Position numbers and translations under genes: made by a program | Notes under the pieces: generated by a model | What the model was told of the DNA's origin: nothing | What the model saw: only the letters and a program-made list of their open reading frames with translations | Databases searched by the model: none | From: Pseudorhizobium xiangyangii | Lineage (GTDB): Bacteria > Pseudomonadota > Alphaproteobacteria > Rhizobiales > Rhizobiaceae | Length of the DNA stretch: 64,000 nt | NCBI RefSeq assembly: GCF_020531965.1 | Contig: NZ_JAJAWH010000002.1 | Span: 124,001-188,000, forward strand | Direction of reading: 5' to 3' | Shown here: positions 1 to 9,210 of the stretch, one piece after another | How positions within the stretch are numbered: the stretch's first letter is position 1 | Layout: every line of letters starts with the position of its first letter

Positions 1-2
1 CT

Positions 3-170
3 CAAGTGGAAACGGCGAAAGGTCCATTCATGAGATCCTCCTTGCCGGTCGCGGGTTTTGCCATCATCGAGGCTGCCGACATCGGCGAAGCCATCGAGAT
101 GGTATCACGAACTCCCTGTGCCGTTGCACGCGGTGTCGTTGAGGTGTGGCCGCTGGAGCAGCCCGGATGA
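3..170 (+). CDS. YCII/DGPF-domain protein, 3' end only
   Basis: Only the last 55 codons are present; the gene begins before the window. The reading frame contains the segment ETAKGPF followed by GFAIIEAADIGEAIEM and ends VVEVWPLEQPG. This is the C-terminal half of the YCII-related (DGPF) ferredoxin-like fold, where a GPF motif is followed by a strand-helix rich in D, I, E and A and a final V-E-V-x-P strand. Such proteins are small cytoplasmic dimers, often next to ECF sigma factors; their chemistry is mostly unknown. The stop is at 168-170. The family call rests on a short fragment, so it is moderately sure. Confidence 0.65.
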   Translation, partial: QVETAKGPFMRSSLPVAGFAIIEAADIGEAIEMVSRTPCAVARGVVEVWPLEQPG

Positions 171-260
171 GCCAGGCAGGGTAACGACAGCTGCAGGCGC
201 TCGACCGGATAGGATGGCACGCCCCCTTGCGGGCCGTGGCCGCAGGTAGGCTGAAAACGA

Positions 261-296
261 AAAGCCCGGCGCGAAGGCCGGGCTTTCCTTTTTTGG
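261..296. terminator. Bidirectional rho-independent terminator
   Basis: A 10-bp perfect stem (AAAGCCCGGC, 6-nt loop, GCCGGGCTTT) lies between the YCII-like gene and the stop of the convergent MFS gene. It is followed by a T-rich run on the plus strand and by a shorter T-rich run on the minus strand, so it can serve both genes. Confidence 0.8.
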
Positions 297-309
297 TCGG
301 TGCCGGTTT

Positions 310-2193
310 TTACTCGGCGTGGATGTCCCTGTCCTTGGTCTCGGGCAGGAACAGCATGCCGATCACCAGCGTGATCGCAGCGAAGATGATCGGGTACCAG
401 AGACCATAGTAGATATCGCCCTTGGCGGCGCTCATCGCGAAGGCCGTTGCCGGAAGCAGGCCGCCGAACCAGCCGTTGCCGATGTGATAGGGCAACGACA
501 TGCCGGTGTAGCGGATACGGGTCGGGAAGAGTTCGACCAGCAAGGCAGCGATCGGGCCGTAGACCATGGTCACGTAGATGACGAGCACGGTCAGGATGGC
601 GATGAGCCCGATCCAGTTCACGTCTTCCGGAGCCGCCACCATGGCGAAGCTGCCGGAACCCGGGATGGAAAAGACTGCCATTTCCGTCACGCCGGTAGCC
701 TCTTCAGCCGTCAGCAACTTCTGCGTGACGAGGTCCGCGCCGGATACTGTCTTCGATTCGCCAGCACGGATGGCCGCAGCGTCGAGCTGCAGTTCCGGGT
801 TGGCGGCAACGAAGGCGTCAAGCTTGGCTTCCGGTACGCTAGAGACCCCGCGTGCCAGTGGGTAGCCGGCCGTCTGCAGAGCGATATTGATCTGCTTCTG
901 GAAGGCGGCGTCCGCTGCCTTGGCATCGACGCCGGCCTGCGCCGCGTCATGGCTGGTGACAACAGAATCGCCGATCTTGACGGTTGCCGGAGCGCCGGCC
1001 GGACCTGCAATGATGTCGTAAGGGACGGAGTTGCGGGTCAGGAACGAGGTCGCGATATCGCACGAGGTGGTGAATTTCGCGGTGCCGGTCGGGTTGAACT
1101 GGAATCGGCAGTCCCCCGGAGCGGCGGTCACGGTCGCACGAACTGTTTCCTGCGCCTGTGCAAGTGCCGGATTGCCCGCCCAGGTCATGGCCTTGAACAG
1201 CGGGAAGTAGGTGACGATCGCGAGCAGAAGGCCCGCCATGATGATCGGCTTGCGGCCGATCTTGTCCGACAGCCAGCCGAAGAAGACGAAGAAGCCGGTG
1301 CCGAGGAGCAGCGAGGCTGCGACCATGATGTTCGCCGACTGGGCCTCCACCTTCAGGATGTTCTGAAGGAAGAACAGGGCGTAGAACTGCCCGGAATACC
1401 AGACGACGGCCTGGCCGACGACGGCGCCGAACAGGGCCAGAAGGGCTATCTTGGCATTGCGCCACTGGCCGAACGCTTCGGTGAGCGGAGCCTTTGAACC
1501 CTTGCCCTCTTCCTTCATCTTCACGAAGGCCGGGGATTCGTTCATCTTCAAGCGGATCCAGACGGAAACGCCGAGCAGGACGACCGAAAGCAGGAACGGA
1601 ACGCGCCAGCCCCAGGCCGCGAATTCTTCCTTGCCGAGCAACATCTGCACAGCCAGGATGACCACAAGCGACAGGAAAAGACCGAGCGTGGCAGTGGTCT
1701 GGATCCACGAGGTGAAGAAGCCGCGCCGGCCATGCGGCGCATGCTCGGCCACGTAGGTGGCAGCACCGCCGTATTCGCCGCCGAGCGCCAGGCCCTGCAG
1801 CATGCGGAGAGCAATCAGAAGGATGGGCGCTGCGATGCCGATCGTGGCGGCACCGGGCAGGATGCCGACCAGGAAGGTCGAAACGCCCATGATGAGGATG
1901 GTGACAAGGAACGTGTACTTACGTCCGACGAGGTCGCCCAGGCGACCGAAGACAAGGGCGCCGAAGGGGCGCACCAGGAAGCCTGCGGCGAACGCGAGCA
2001 GTGCGAAGATGTTTCTTGTCGTCTCCGGATACTGACTGAAGAATGCGGCGCCGATAAAGGTGGCAAGCGAACCGTAGAGGTAAAAATCGTACCACTCGAA
2101 TACCGTGCCGAGCGATGAGGCGAAGATGACTTTCTTCTCCTCCCTGGTCATGCTGCCGGCTTTGCCGCCCGCAGAAACTGCGACGTTTGCCAT
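310..2193 (-). CDS. MFS metabolite:H+ symporter (MHS/ProP-like) with a large extra loop
   Basis: A 627-residue inner-membrane carrier of the metabolite:H+ symporter branch of the MFS. The N-terminus (SLGTVFEWYDFYLYGSL) is the MHS signature, followed by a loop 2-3 motif (GRLGDLVGRK, about residues 83-92) and a loop 8-9 motif (GWLSDKIGRKP, about 306-316). Usual members have 430-550 residues. Here about 185 residues (roughly 340-525) are inserted after the ninth helix, on the predicted periplasmic side, with two cysteines (361 and 378). The start ATG has a GGGAGG ribosome site a few bases upstream. Likely substrates for this branch are organic acids or compatible solutes; which one cannot be read from the sequence. 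Confidence 0.88.
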   Translation of the reverse strand: MANVAVSAGGKAGSMTREEKKVIFASSLGTVFEWYDFYLYGSLATFIGAAFFSQYPETTRNIFALLAFAAGFLVRPFGALVFGRLGDLVGRKYTFLVTILIMGVSTFLVGILPGAATIGIAAPILLIALRMLQGLALGGEYGGAATYVAEHAPHGRRGFFTSWIQTTATLGLFLSLVVILAVQMLLGKEEFAAWGWRVPFLLSVVLLGVSVWIRLKMNESPAFVKMKEEGKGSKAPLTEAFGQWRNAKIALLALFGAVVGQAVVWYSGQFYALFFLQNILKVEAQSANIMVAASLLLGTGFFVFFGWLSDKIGRKPIIMAGLLLAIVTYFPLFKAMTWAGNPALAQAQETVRATVTAAPGDCRFQFNPTGTAKFTTSCDIATSFLTRNSVPYDIIAGPAGAPATVKIGDSVVTSHDAAQAGVDAKAADAAFQKQINIALQTAGYPLARGVSSVPEAKLDAFVAANPELQLDAAAIRAGESKTVSGADLVTQKLLTAEEATGVTEMAVFSIPGSGSFAMVAAPEDVNWIGLIAILTVLVIYVTMVYGPIAALLVELFPTRIRYTGMSLPYHIGNGWFGGLLPATAFAMSAAKGDIYYGLWYPIIFAAITLVIGMLFLPETKDRDIHAE

Positions 2194-2390
2194 ATATAAA
2201 TCCTCCCAATGAACCTTGCCCGGTCTATGACATGTTCCTCCCGCATAGACCGGACCTGTATTGTAGAGTGACAGAATTGCTCGCGATGGGAGAGAGATTC
2301 TTTAGTCTAATTGCTTTTGGTGAACTGGGCGCGCCGACTCAGGTTGCTTGGTCTGGCCGGCGCGCATGGCTTCTGTCGCGGCGCCGGCCT

Positions 2391-3095
2391 TCAACCGCCG
2401 AAGCGGTCGATCACCTGGGTGAGGGGAACGTGGCCGAGACAGGCACTGGAGCCCGCTGCATCCTGGTCCTCCTCAAGTGCGGTGGCATGGATCACCGCCG
2501 GATCGGACTCAAGCCGCCGGCGCAGGTCCGACAGCTTCGGCCAGCGTTCCCTGTCCGCCACCTCATGGAAATCCAGCCACCGGCCCACGCCGACCAGCAC
2601 GGCATCGGCAAGCGTTGGACGAGTTCCCATAAGGAATGGTGTATCGCCGATCATCGCCTCAAGCTTGTCGTGCCGGTCGATGACTGCTTCACGGCCAAAC
2701 CGGCGGAGCGCGGCCTGGAAGGCCGGATCGGGGTTGTCCAGTTCCATTGCCACCCAGAGGGGCGAAAAGGCGCCGGTGAAGCCGGTGTTCACATAAGCCA
2801 TCAGCTGGTGCATTCGGTCGGCTTCCGGCGAAAGCGGATCGAAGCTGATGCGTCGCTCGGTGTCGCGCGCCTCGATCCATGCGGCAATCGCCATCGTCTC
2901 GGTGAGCGGGCGTCCGGTTTCGGTGATGAGGGCGGGGGTTTCGTGCCGCGCATTGATGCGGGCATAGGAGGGGTCTCGCATTTCGCCCAGCATGTCGACG
3001 CGGCAAAGGCGGTAGGGCTTGCCCAGCCACTCCAGCGCGGCGACGAGCCCCATGGAGCTTCCGGCGGGGAAGCCGTAGACGAGGATCGGTTCCAT
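2391..3095 (-). CDS. Glutathione S-transferase family protein
   Basis: A 234-residue cytoplasmic protein. The N-terminal thioredoxin-like domain (about 1-80) has the strand PILVYG, the cis-proline segment ETPALI and the glutathione-binding position in LTETMAIAAWIEAR. The rest is the all-helical GST C-terminal domain with the conserved GTRPTLADAVLVGVGRWLDF, the GST N-capping box region. The ATG at 3095 was chosen over a GTG ten codons upstream because it has GGAGAA seven bases before it. It is divergent from the HxlR regulator at 3205, with a short AT-rich shared promoter region, so the regulator probably controls it. The substrate is unknown. Confidence 0.85.
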   Translation of the reverse strand: MEPILVYGFPAGSSMGLVAALEWLGKPYRLCRVDMLGEMRDPSYARINARHETPALITETGRPLTETMAIAAWIEARDTERRISFDPLSPEADRMHQLMAYVNTGFTGAFSPLWVAMELDNPDPAFQAALRRFGREAVIDRHDKLEAMIGDTPFLMGTRPTLADAVLVGVGRWLDFHEVADRERWPKLSDLRRRLESDPAVIHATALEEDQDAAGSSACLGHVPLTQVIDRFGG

Positions 3096-3204
3096 TTTTT
3101 GTTCTCCGTGATTTCTGATGACCACGCTGCGCAGCGGCCTGGAACCTAACGGGTCGGGGCCTTAAGTAAATTACGAACATTTTTGTAACCGCGGAGAACG
3201 TTTC

Positions 3205-3555
3205 ATGAAGGACCTCGTCTCTCGCTGCCCGATCGAGGAAGGCATGCAGGTGCTGGGCGGTCGCTGGCCGACGCTGCTCATCTATTACCTGAAGGACGGC
3301 ACGAAGCGGTTCAGCGATCTGCGCCGCGATAATCCGACCGTCTCGCACCGCATCCTGACGCTTGAACTGCGCAAGCTGGAGAAGGCCGGCATCGTTCGGC
3401 GCACCAGCCATGAGGGCTATCCGCTCAAGGTGGAATACGACCTGACGCCGGCGGGACTGACGCTGGTACCCCTGATCGACGCGATCGGCGACTGGTGGGA
3501 AGGCCTGCATCCCGATGCGGACGTCGACGGGGCGGAAAAACAATCCGCGGCATGA
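3205..3555 (+). CDS. HxlR-family winged-helix transcriptional regulator
   Basis: A 116-residue DNA-binding protein of the HxlR family. It starts with the family pattern CPIEEGMQVLGGRWPTLLIYYL (cysteine near residue 8, then GG-W). The recognition helix follows at about 35-60 (FSDLRRDNPTVSHRILTLELRKLEKAGIV) and the wing at YPLKVEYDLTPAG. Cys8 is in the place used by redox- or aldehyde-sensing HxlR members, but the sequence alone does not prove sensing. It is divergent from the GST gene, and both promoters must lie within the roughly 110 bp between them. Auto- and cross-regulation of the GST is a reasonable inference. Confidence 0.9.
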   Translation: MKDLVSRCPIEEGMQVLGGRWPTLLIYYLKDGTKRFSDLRRDNPTVSHRILTLELRKLEKAGIVRRTSHEGYPLKVEYDLTPAGLTLVPLIDAIGDWWEGLHPDADVDGAEKQSAA

Positions 3556-3681
3556 ACAGTCATCGGGCACGGGGCATCGGGCATCGCTCGTGCCGTGGGC
3601 TGGCGATCCATCAGGGCCACTCATCGGAACCATGAGGATTTGTGGTTTGCCGCCCGGCTGCCGTGGTGCGATAAGCCGGAC

Positions 3682-4872
3682 ATGCTAGGTCGCCCGTCTT
3701 TCAACCGTTCCTCTCCCGACCGTTCATCGCCTTTCCTTATCGGCCTTGCCGGTGCGCTTGCCATGGCCGCCGCCATGGGGTTCGGGCGGTTCGTCTATAC
3801 GCCGATCCTGCCGGGCATGATGGAAGGCGCCTCGCTTTCGTCGGCGGATGCCGGCCTGATCGCCGGGGCGAATTTCGCCGGTTATCTCCTCGGCGCCATC
3901 CTGGCCGCCTATGGCTGGGCCGCCGGCCGCGAGAGAGGCGTCGCACTCAGCGGTCTCGCCGCCACAGCCGTCCTGCTTGTCGGCATGGCGTTGACCGACA
4001 GCGTTACCGTCTTCCTCGTTATCCGTTTTCTCGCCGGGCTCGCCAGCGCGTTCGCGATGATCTTCACCTCCTCCATCGTGCTTGCCCATGCCCCGCGTGG
4101 GGAGGCGGTGCAGATCCTGCATTTCGGTGGTGTCGGTTTAGGCATAGCGCTCTCTTCGGCGCTGGTGCTTGCTATCAACTCGGTGCTTGGCGATGGCGCC
4201 CATGGCTGGCGATGGGAGTGGGTCGGCAGTGCTGCGACCGCCGCATTGCTGCTCGTCGTCGTGTCGCGGATCCTGCCGCATTCCGGCTCGGCAAGGACTG
4301 CTGTGCGCGAGCCGGCGCTACCCTGGCGGCTGCCGCTTGTCCTGTTGACGGCGTCCTACGGCCTGTTCGGTTTCGGCTATGTGATCACCGCCACCTTTCT
4401 GGTGACCATGGCGCGGATGGCGGCAGCGGGTCCGATGGTAGAATTCCTGGCCTGGTTCGTGGCCGGCACCTCGGCCGCGGTTTCGCTGCTGGTCTGGCGA
4501 CCGTTTCTGCGCCGCTTCGGGCCTGTCGCCGCCTATGCCGCCTGCACCGGGCTGGAAGCGGTCGGCATCCTCGCGTCAGTGCTCCTGGCTCCTGCCACGG
4601 GCGCGCTCGTCGGCGGGCTGTTTCTCGGCCTTACCTTCATGGCGGTTACCGCCTACGGGCTGCAGATCGGCCGCACGCTGGCCCCCGACAGCCCGCGACG
4701 GGCGATGGCACTGATGACAGCCGCCTTCGGTACCGGCCAGATCCTCGGGCCGCTGGTCGCCGGCTGGATCGCCGAGCGGACCGGCAGCTTCACCCTGCCC
4801 ACCATGATTGCGGTGCTGGTGCTCGCCGCCAGCACTCTGCTCGTGCTGCCGCTCCTGCGCCGGGCGCTTTGA
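3682..4872 (+). CDS. YbfB/YjiJ-family MFS transporter
   Basis: A 396-residue inner-membrane protein with about 12 hydrophobic segments. The first helix contains the YbfB/YjiJ hallmark AMAAAMGFGRFVYTPILPGM, followed by SSADAGLIAGANFAGYLLGA. The open frame extends upstream to 3595, but the extra 29 residues are hydrophilic and unlike the family, so the ATG at 3682 is preferred; its ribosome site is weak. It lies 126 bases after hxlR on the same strand, so it may belong to that regulon. The substrate is unknown; members are annotated as sugar or drug exporters. Confidence 0.82.
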   Translation: MLGRPSFNRSSPDRSSPFLIGLAGALAMAAAMGFGRFVYTPILPGMMEGASLSSADAGLIAGANFAGYLLGAILAAYGWAAGRERGVALSGLAATAVLLVGMALTDSVTVFLVIRFLAGLASAFAMIFTSSIVLAHAPRGEAVQILHFGGVGLGIALSSALVLAINSVLGDGAHGWRWEWVGSAATAALLLVVVSRILPHSGSARTAVREPALPWRLPLVLLTASYGLFGFGYVITATFLVTMARMAAAGPMVEFLAWFVAGTSAAVSLLVWRPFLRRFGPVAAYAACTGLEAVGILASVLLAPATGALVGGLFLGLTFMAVTAYGLQIGRTLAPDSPRRAMALMTAAFGTGQILGPLVAGWIAERTGSFTLPTMIAVLVLAASTLLVLPLLRRAL

Positions 4873-4998
4873 CTTTTTCGTTGATTACATTTCAGTAACA
4901 CGATGTGCACGGCATTGCTGCCTTCGTAGTTCTGCCCTAGTTTGCGCCCACTCGATGAGGGCCAATGACGGCCCGAACAGACAAGTGAGCCCTGCTAC

Positions 4999-6276
4999 GT
5001 GTTCAAGTCATTCTTCCCGCAGCCAAAGCTTTTCTTCACGTCCGCCGCTCTGTGGTCGATCCTCGCGATAGCGTTCTGGTACTCGGTGGGAGAGGGACTT
5101 GGGGCTGCTTTCGGCATGCCGCCGGTGCCCAGCAGTGATGCGCCCGCGGTCGGCATCACCACCTTCTGGTCCCCGGCCTTCATCTGGTTCTACATCTATT
5201 TCGGGCTGGTGACGCTTGTCTTTGCTGCATTCTGGTTCTGGTATAGTCCGCACCGCTGGCAGACATGGTCCATCCTCGGCTCGGCGCTGATCCTCTTCAC
5301 CACCTATTTCCAGGTCCAAGTGAGCGTGGCGATCAACAACTGGTACGGGCCGTTCTGGGATCTCGTACAGGCCGCGGTCTCCAAGTCGGCAACCGTGACG
5401 GCAGAGCAGTTCTACGGCCAGATCGGCGTCTTTCTCGGCATCGCCATGATGGCGGTCGGCGTGGCCGTCATCACGCGGTTCTTCGTCAGCCACTATATCT
5501 TCCGCTGGCGCACGGCGATGAACGAGTACTACATGGCCCAGTGGGGCAAGCTCCGGCACATCGAAGGTGCCTCGCAGCGTGTGCAGGAAGACACGATGCG
5601 CTTCTCGTCGACGGTCGAGGGGCTCGGTGTGAGCTTCATCGATTCGATCATGACGCTGATTGCCTTCACACCGGTGCTGATGCGCCTTTCCGAAAATGTC
5701 ACCGAACTGCCGCTGATCGGTCAAATCCCCTATCCGCTGGTCACGGCGGCGATCCTGTGGTCCCTGTTCGGCACGGTGTTCCTGGCTCTGGTCGGCATCA
5801 AGTTGCCGGGGCTTGAATTCCGCAACCAGCGCGTCGAGGCCGCCTATCGCAAGGAACTCGTTTATGGCGAGGACCATGCCGACCGTGCGGAGCCGATGAC
5901 GGTGGCGGAGCTGTTCGCCAATGTCCGTCGCAACTATTTCACGCTCTATTTCCACTACCTGTATTTCAACATCGCCCGGATCTTCTACCTGCAGATCAAC
6001 AACATCTTCGCCCTCCTGATCCTGGCGCCGTCGATCATCGCGGGCAAGATATCGCTCGGCGCGCTCAACCAGATCTCGGGTGCATTCGGGCAGGTGACGT
6101 CGTCGTTCCAGTACCTCGTCTCGTCCTGGCCGACGATCGTCGAGCTGCTTTCCATCTACAAGCGCCTTCGCGCCTTCGAAGCGGCGATCGACAATCAGCC
6201 GCTGCCCGAGATCGACCAGAAGTATCTGGAACGCGAGGCGTTCGGTGGCGAATTGGAAGCCGACCGTCCGACCTAA
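4999..6276 (+). CDS. bacA: BacA/SbmA-type peptide transporter
   Basis: A 425-residue inner-membrane protein of the SbmA/BacA family, a proton-driven peptide importer that carries antimicrobial peptides and is needed by several rhizobia for symbiosis. The start [13 protein letters not shown] closely resembles the rhizobial BacA N-terminus as I recall it. About seven membrane segments follow. The central part ([19 protein letters not shown], then [14 protein letters not shown]) corresponds to the region shared with the membrane domain of ABCD-type transporters. The start codon is GTG, inferred from the match to family N-termini; its ribosome site is weak. It stands alone, with no obvious operon partner. 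Confidence 0.9.
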   Translation: MFKSFFPQPKLFFTSAALWSILAIAFWYSVGEGLGAAFGMPPVPSSDAPAVGITTFWSPAFIWFYIYFGLVTLVFAAFWFWYSPHRWQTWSILGSALILFTTYFQVQVSVAINNWYGPFWDLVQAAVSKSATVTAEQFYGQIGVFLGIAMMAVGVAVITRFFVSHYIFRWRTAMNEYYMAQWGKLRHIEGASQRVQEDTMRFSSTVEGLGVSFIDSIMTLIAFTPVLMRLSENVTELPLIGQIPYPLVTAAILWSLFGTVFLALVGIKLPGLEFRNQRVEAAYRKELVYGEDHADRAEPMTVAELFANVRRNYFTLYFHYLYFNIARIFYLQINNIFALLILAPSIIAGKISLGALNQISGAFGQVTSSFQYLVSSWPTIVELLSIYKRLRAFEAAIDNQPLPEIDQKYLEREAFGGELEADRPT

Positions 6277-6609
6277 AACCCGCCAGCCGTTTCGGCCGCG
6301 CCGGAGAAATCCGCGCGGTTGATCGGGGAAGGGCAGGCGGAGGTATTCGTGTGATAGGGTGTTTCAGGCGTTCCGCCTGCCCCGATCGCCGTTCCTGCCG
6401 GATACTTTTCCTGTCTGTTCCGGCATTCCTGCAACCATCATCGGCACCAAGCCTTGAACCCAGAGGGCGAACCGGTTCGCGACCCGGTGTCCCCGTCCGA
6501 TGCCCCGGTGATTATGGCTCGGGTTGCGAGGGTGAGGATGATCGCTGGCGATTTTTCTTTTAAGCCGTTGGATCTTCAGCAGATGAATTCGTGAGGTCGG
6601 ACAAACGTC
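6277..6609. other. Intergenic stretch without a supported gene
   Basis: 333 bases between the convergent bacA and deacetylase-like genes. The only open frame of note (6351-6563, plus) has a composition unlike a protein, being rich in C, R, P and S, and no ribosome site. No clear terminator hairpin with a T-run was seen. Confidence 0.5.
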
Positions 6610-7596
6610 CTACAGCCCGGAGCTCTCCCGCTCGCTGCGTGCGTCCATCTCCTTCATTGCTTCGGCATAGGTCACGCAGCCGACGTCTTCCTCCGAACAG
6701 ACTTCCGAAACCAGGCGTTCCATCGCCCGCCAATAGGCGCCGCCGTTCATCTCGACGAAATGCAGGCCGATCTGTAGCGGGATGCGATTGCCCTCGTACT
6801 GCCTGTCGAAAGCGGCGCGGAAGGCGCTGTAGGCGCGTGCCTCGAATTCCTTCGTGCGGCTCGGGTTCTCTACGCCGGCCGAGTGGCGAATGAAAAGGTT
6901 ATAGTCCATGGCGATGATCGGCCGCTGCTTGGGGCCTTCCGGGATCAACGGCAGCCCGAAGTGGACGACGCCGCGCGTCTCGGACGGCATCTGCGGTCCC
7001 TTGGTCACGGTACTGGCGTCGTAGGTGAAACCTTCGGCTTTCTCGGCCTCGAAAAGGCTTCCCGGTGCCGAGAGGTAGGGAGCCCGGAAGCCGCGTATGC
7101 CGGCGACGAAGTCCTTCCATCCTTCCGGCTCGCCGGTGGGGGCGCCGTTGGCGCTCCAGGCGTCGGAGAGAATGGAGCGGAAGCTCGTCATCTCGGCCTT
7201 CCAGTCGGAGACCGACCAGTCGGCGCCATCGAAGTGGCCGCAGGTGTGGCTGGCGATCTCGTGGCCTTCCCCGTGCGCCTGCCAGACATGGCCGAGCCGT
7301 GTCTGGGCTTCCTCGCTCGTCTGGGCAAAGCCGATGTTCGACCGTCCGGCCTTGCGACGCGGCCCCTTGTAGATGGCTGCATCCGCACGGGCGATCACCA
7401 GGGAACAGGACAGGAAGTAGGTGAAACGGACGTCGGTGGTCTTTGCGAAATCACGGCTGCGCTGCCAGAGTTCGTTGTTGCCCGCGCCGTCAAAGGAAAT
7501 CAGCAGCAGCTGCTTCGGCTTGGCCGGTTCGGCCGCCTGGGAAACTGCGGGCAGGGCGAGTGACAGGGAAAGCGACAGGGCAAATCGATAAAACAT
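6610..7596 (-). CDS. Secreted polysaccharide-deacetylase-like (NodB-fold) protein
   Basis: A 328-residue exported protein. Residues 1-22 form a signal peptide ending SQAAEP. The mature part has NodB-homology motifs: SFDGAG at 34-39 in place of TFDDG, so the catalytic-base Asp36 is kept but the usual metal-ligand Asp is Gly37; HTCGH at 117-121 (both metal histidines); and FRAPY in motif 3. It resembles polysaccharide deacetylase/chitooligosaccharide deacetylase-like proteins of the periplasm. With one metal ligand missing, activity is uncertain. A GTG two codons upstream (7602) is an alternative start; neither has a clear ribosome site. It is monocistronic. Confidence 0.75.
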   Translation of the reverse strand: MFYRFALSLSLSLALPAVSQAAEPAKPKQLLLISFDGAGNNELWQRSRDFAKTTDVRFTYFLSCSLVIARADAAIYKGPRRKAGRSNIGFAQTSEEAQTRLGHVWQAHGEGHEIASHTCGHFDGADWSVSDWKAEMTSFRSILSDAWSANGAPTGEPEGWKDFVAGIRGFRAPYLSAPGSLFEAEKAEGFTYDASTVTKGPQMPSETRGVVHFGLPLIPEGPKQRPIIAMDYNLFIRHSAGVENPSRTKEFEARAYSAFRAAFDRQYEGNRIPLQIGLHFVEMNGGAYWRAMERLVSEVCSEEDVGCVTYAEAMKEMDARSERESSGL

Positions 7597-7820
7597 GGAC
7601 ACCGTGATTCAAATGCGAGGCTGATCTTTTGTGTCGCGAATGCGGCGAAGCTGGGGTCGAGCGCGCAGCAACGGCGCCGAAACTTCAGTTTCTCGTATCC
7701 AGGCAGGTCCGTTCAATGCATTTCGATCCGGTTTATGTGTTCACGGCCCGGGAGACGGTAGCAGGATGTGACTTTTGAGGTTAAGCGCTTTGGAAGGATT
7801 CAAAAGAGGGACTCGGAATC

Positions 7821-8405
7821 ATGTCACTGCTCGTCGTCAGCCTCATCCTGTTCTTGGGCCTCCATCTCATCCGTGCCGTCGCGCCCCAGGTGCGCACGTC
7901 GGCCATTGCCGCGATGGGGGAGAATACCTGGAAGCTCGTCTATTCGCTTGTCAGCATCGCGACGCTGGTACTGGTTATCTACGCCTTCGGCCAGGCCCGC
8001 CAGGAAACCGGCATTCTCTATGTGCCGCCGGTCTGGATGGCGCATCTCTCCTCGCTTCTGATGCTTGTTGCGCTGATCTGTCTCGTGGCAAGCCTCATGC
8101 CGCCGGGGCATATTGCGGCGAAAACCATGCACCCGATGGTGCTTTCGGTGAAGATCTGGGCGCTGGCTCACCTCATGGCCAACGGCGAGACCTCGTCGGT
8201 CCTGCTGTTCGCATCCTTTCTCGCCTGGGGCGTCGTGCTCAGGATCTCGCTGAAACGCCGGGAACGGCGCGGCGAACTGGTGCGCAAGCCCTTCGTTTCG
8301 GCACGTTATGATGTGTTTTCCGTCGTCATCGGATTGGTGGTTTTCGTCCTCTTCATCTGGCGCCTGCACCTGTGGCTGATCGGCGTGCAACCGCTGCCGG
8401 TCTGA
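7821..8405 (+). CDS. NnrU family membrane protein
   Basis: A 194-residue protein with about five hydrophobic segments. The family pattern is clear: the N-terminal MSLLVVSLILFLGLHLIRAV, the central TWKLVYSLVSIATLVLVIY, and the conserved HLMANGETSSVLLFASFLAWG, where NnrU members have a heme-ligand-like His and an N-G pair. NnrU was named from nitrite/NO metabolism loci in Rhodobacter, but many family members lie outside denitrification clusters, as here. Ribosome site GAGGGAC is upstream. No nir or nor genes are nearby, so the exact role is unknown. Confidence 0.85.
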   Translation: MSLLVVSLILFLGLHLIRAVAPQVRTSAIAAMGENTWKLVYSLVSIATLVLVIYAFGQARQETGILYVPPVWMAHLSSLLMLVALICLVASLMPPGHIAAKTMHPMVLSVKIWALAHLMANGETSSVLLFASFLAWGVVLRISLKRRERRGELVRKPFVSARYDVFSVVIGLVVFVLFIWRLHLWLIGVQPLPV

Positions 8406-8502
8406 GAATCGCGTGAGCACCCCTTACATCATGCGGAAAATGCGCTAGAAGGCGCCTTTCAGCATGATGGACGAACAGGGGCCACGGCGGCCGGAGACTT
8501 GA

Positions 8503-9174
8503 ATGGCGCAAGATAACGACAGCTTTATCCGCGAAGTGAACGAGGAACTGCGTTCCGACCAGTTCAAGGGAGCATGGAGCCGTTACGGCAAGATCGTCAT
8601 CGCTGTCGCTGTGGTGATCGTCGTCGCCACCGCCGGCCATCGCGGCTATGTCTACTGGGAAAGCCACAACGCATCAGCCTCTGGCGACCGCTTCCTGGCG
8701 GCGCTGAAGCTTGCGGGCGAGAACAAGCCCGACGAGGCGCTGGCTGCCTTCGAAGCGCTGGCGAAGGACGGTAGCGGTTCTTATCCGGTCTTGGCGCAGA
8801 TGCGTTCCGCAGCGGTTCTTGCGGAAAAGGGCGACGCCGCCGGCGCCGCCGCTGCCTTCAAGGCAATCGCGGGCGAAGGTTCGGCACCGGAAGCCATGCG
8901 CGACGTGGCGCGGCTGCGCGGTGCATGGCTGCTGATCGACACGGGCACCTACGAGCAGGTGTCCGCCGAGGCCGAAGTCCTGACCGGTGGCAACCACGCG
9001 CTGCGCAACTCGGCGCGGGAAGCGCTCGGCCTTGCCGCCTACAAGGCGGGTGACATGGTTCGCTCCAGGGAGTGGTTCCAGGCGATCGCCGATGACGCGA
9101 CCGCGCCACGCAACGTGGCCAGCCGTGCTCAGATCATGCTCGACAACATCGCCGCATCCGGCAAGGCGCCCTAA
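8503..9174 (+). CDS. YfgM-like single-span TPR protein
   Basis: A 223-residue protein with a short cytoplasmic N-terminus (residues 1-27), one membrane helix (IVIAVAVVIVVATAGHRGYV, about 31-50) and a periplasmic domain of helical, TPR-like repeats (about 60-215). This layout matches the YfgM/TPR_21 family, which in E. coli is linked to the SecYEG translocon and envelope chaperones. It sits 36 bases before der and runs in the same direction; E. coli yfgM also lies near der (yfgM-bamB-der), which supports the call. Here no bamB lies between them. Confidence 0.82.
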   Translation: MAQDNDSFIREVNEELRSDQFKGAWSRYGKIVIAVAVVIVVATAGHRGYVYWESHNASASGDRFLAALKLAGENKPDEALAAFEALAKDGSGSYPVLAQMRSAAVLAEKGDAAGAAAAFKAIAGEGSAPEAMRDVARLRGAWLLIDTGTYEQVSAEAEVLTGGNHALRNSAREALGLAAYKAGDMVRSREWFQAIADDATAPRNVASRAQIMLDNIAASGKAP

Positions 9175-9210
9175 CTTCCGGCTAAGGAAGTGGGCTGAAG
9201 GAAAAGACGC

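Noticed and set aside
319-1497. Long plus-strand frame opposite the MFS gene
   Set aside because: It is the antisense shadow of a clear transporter and has an Arg/Gly-rich non-protein composition without a ribosome site.
7821-8405. NnrU and pseudoazurin as parts of a denitrification cluster
   Set aside because: They are 32 kb apart and no nir, nor or nos gene lies in the window.
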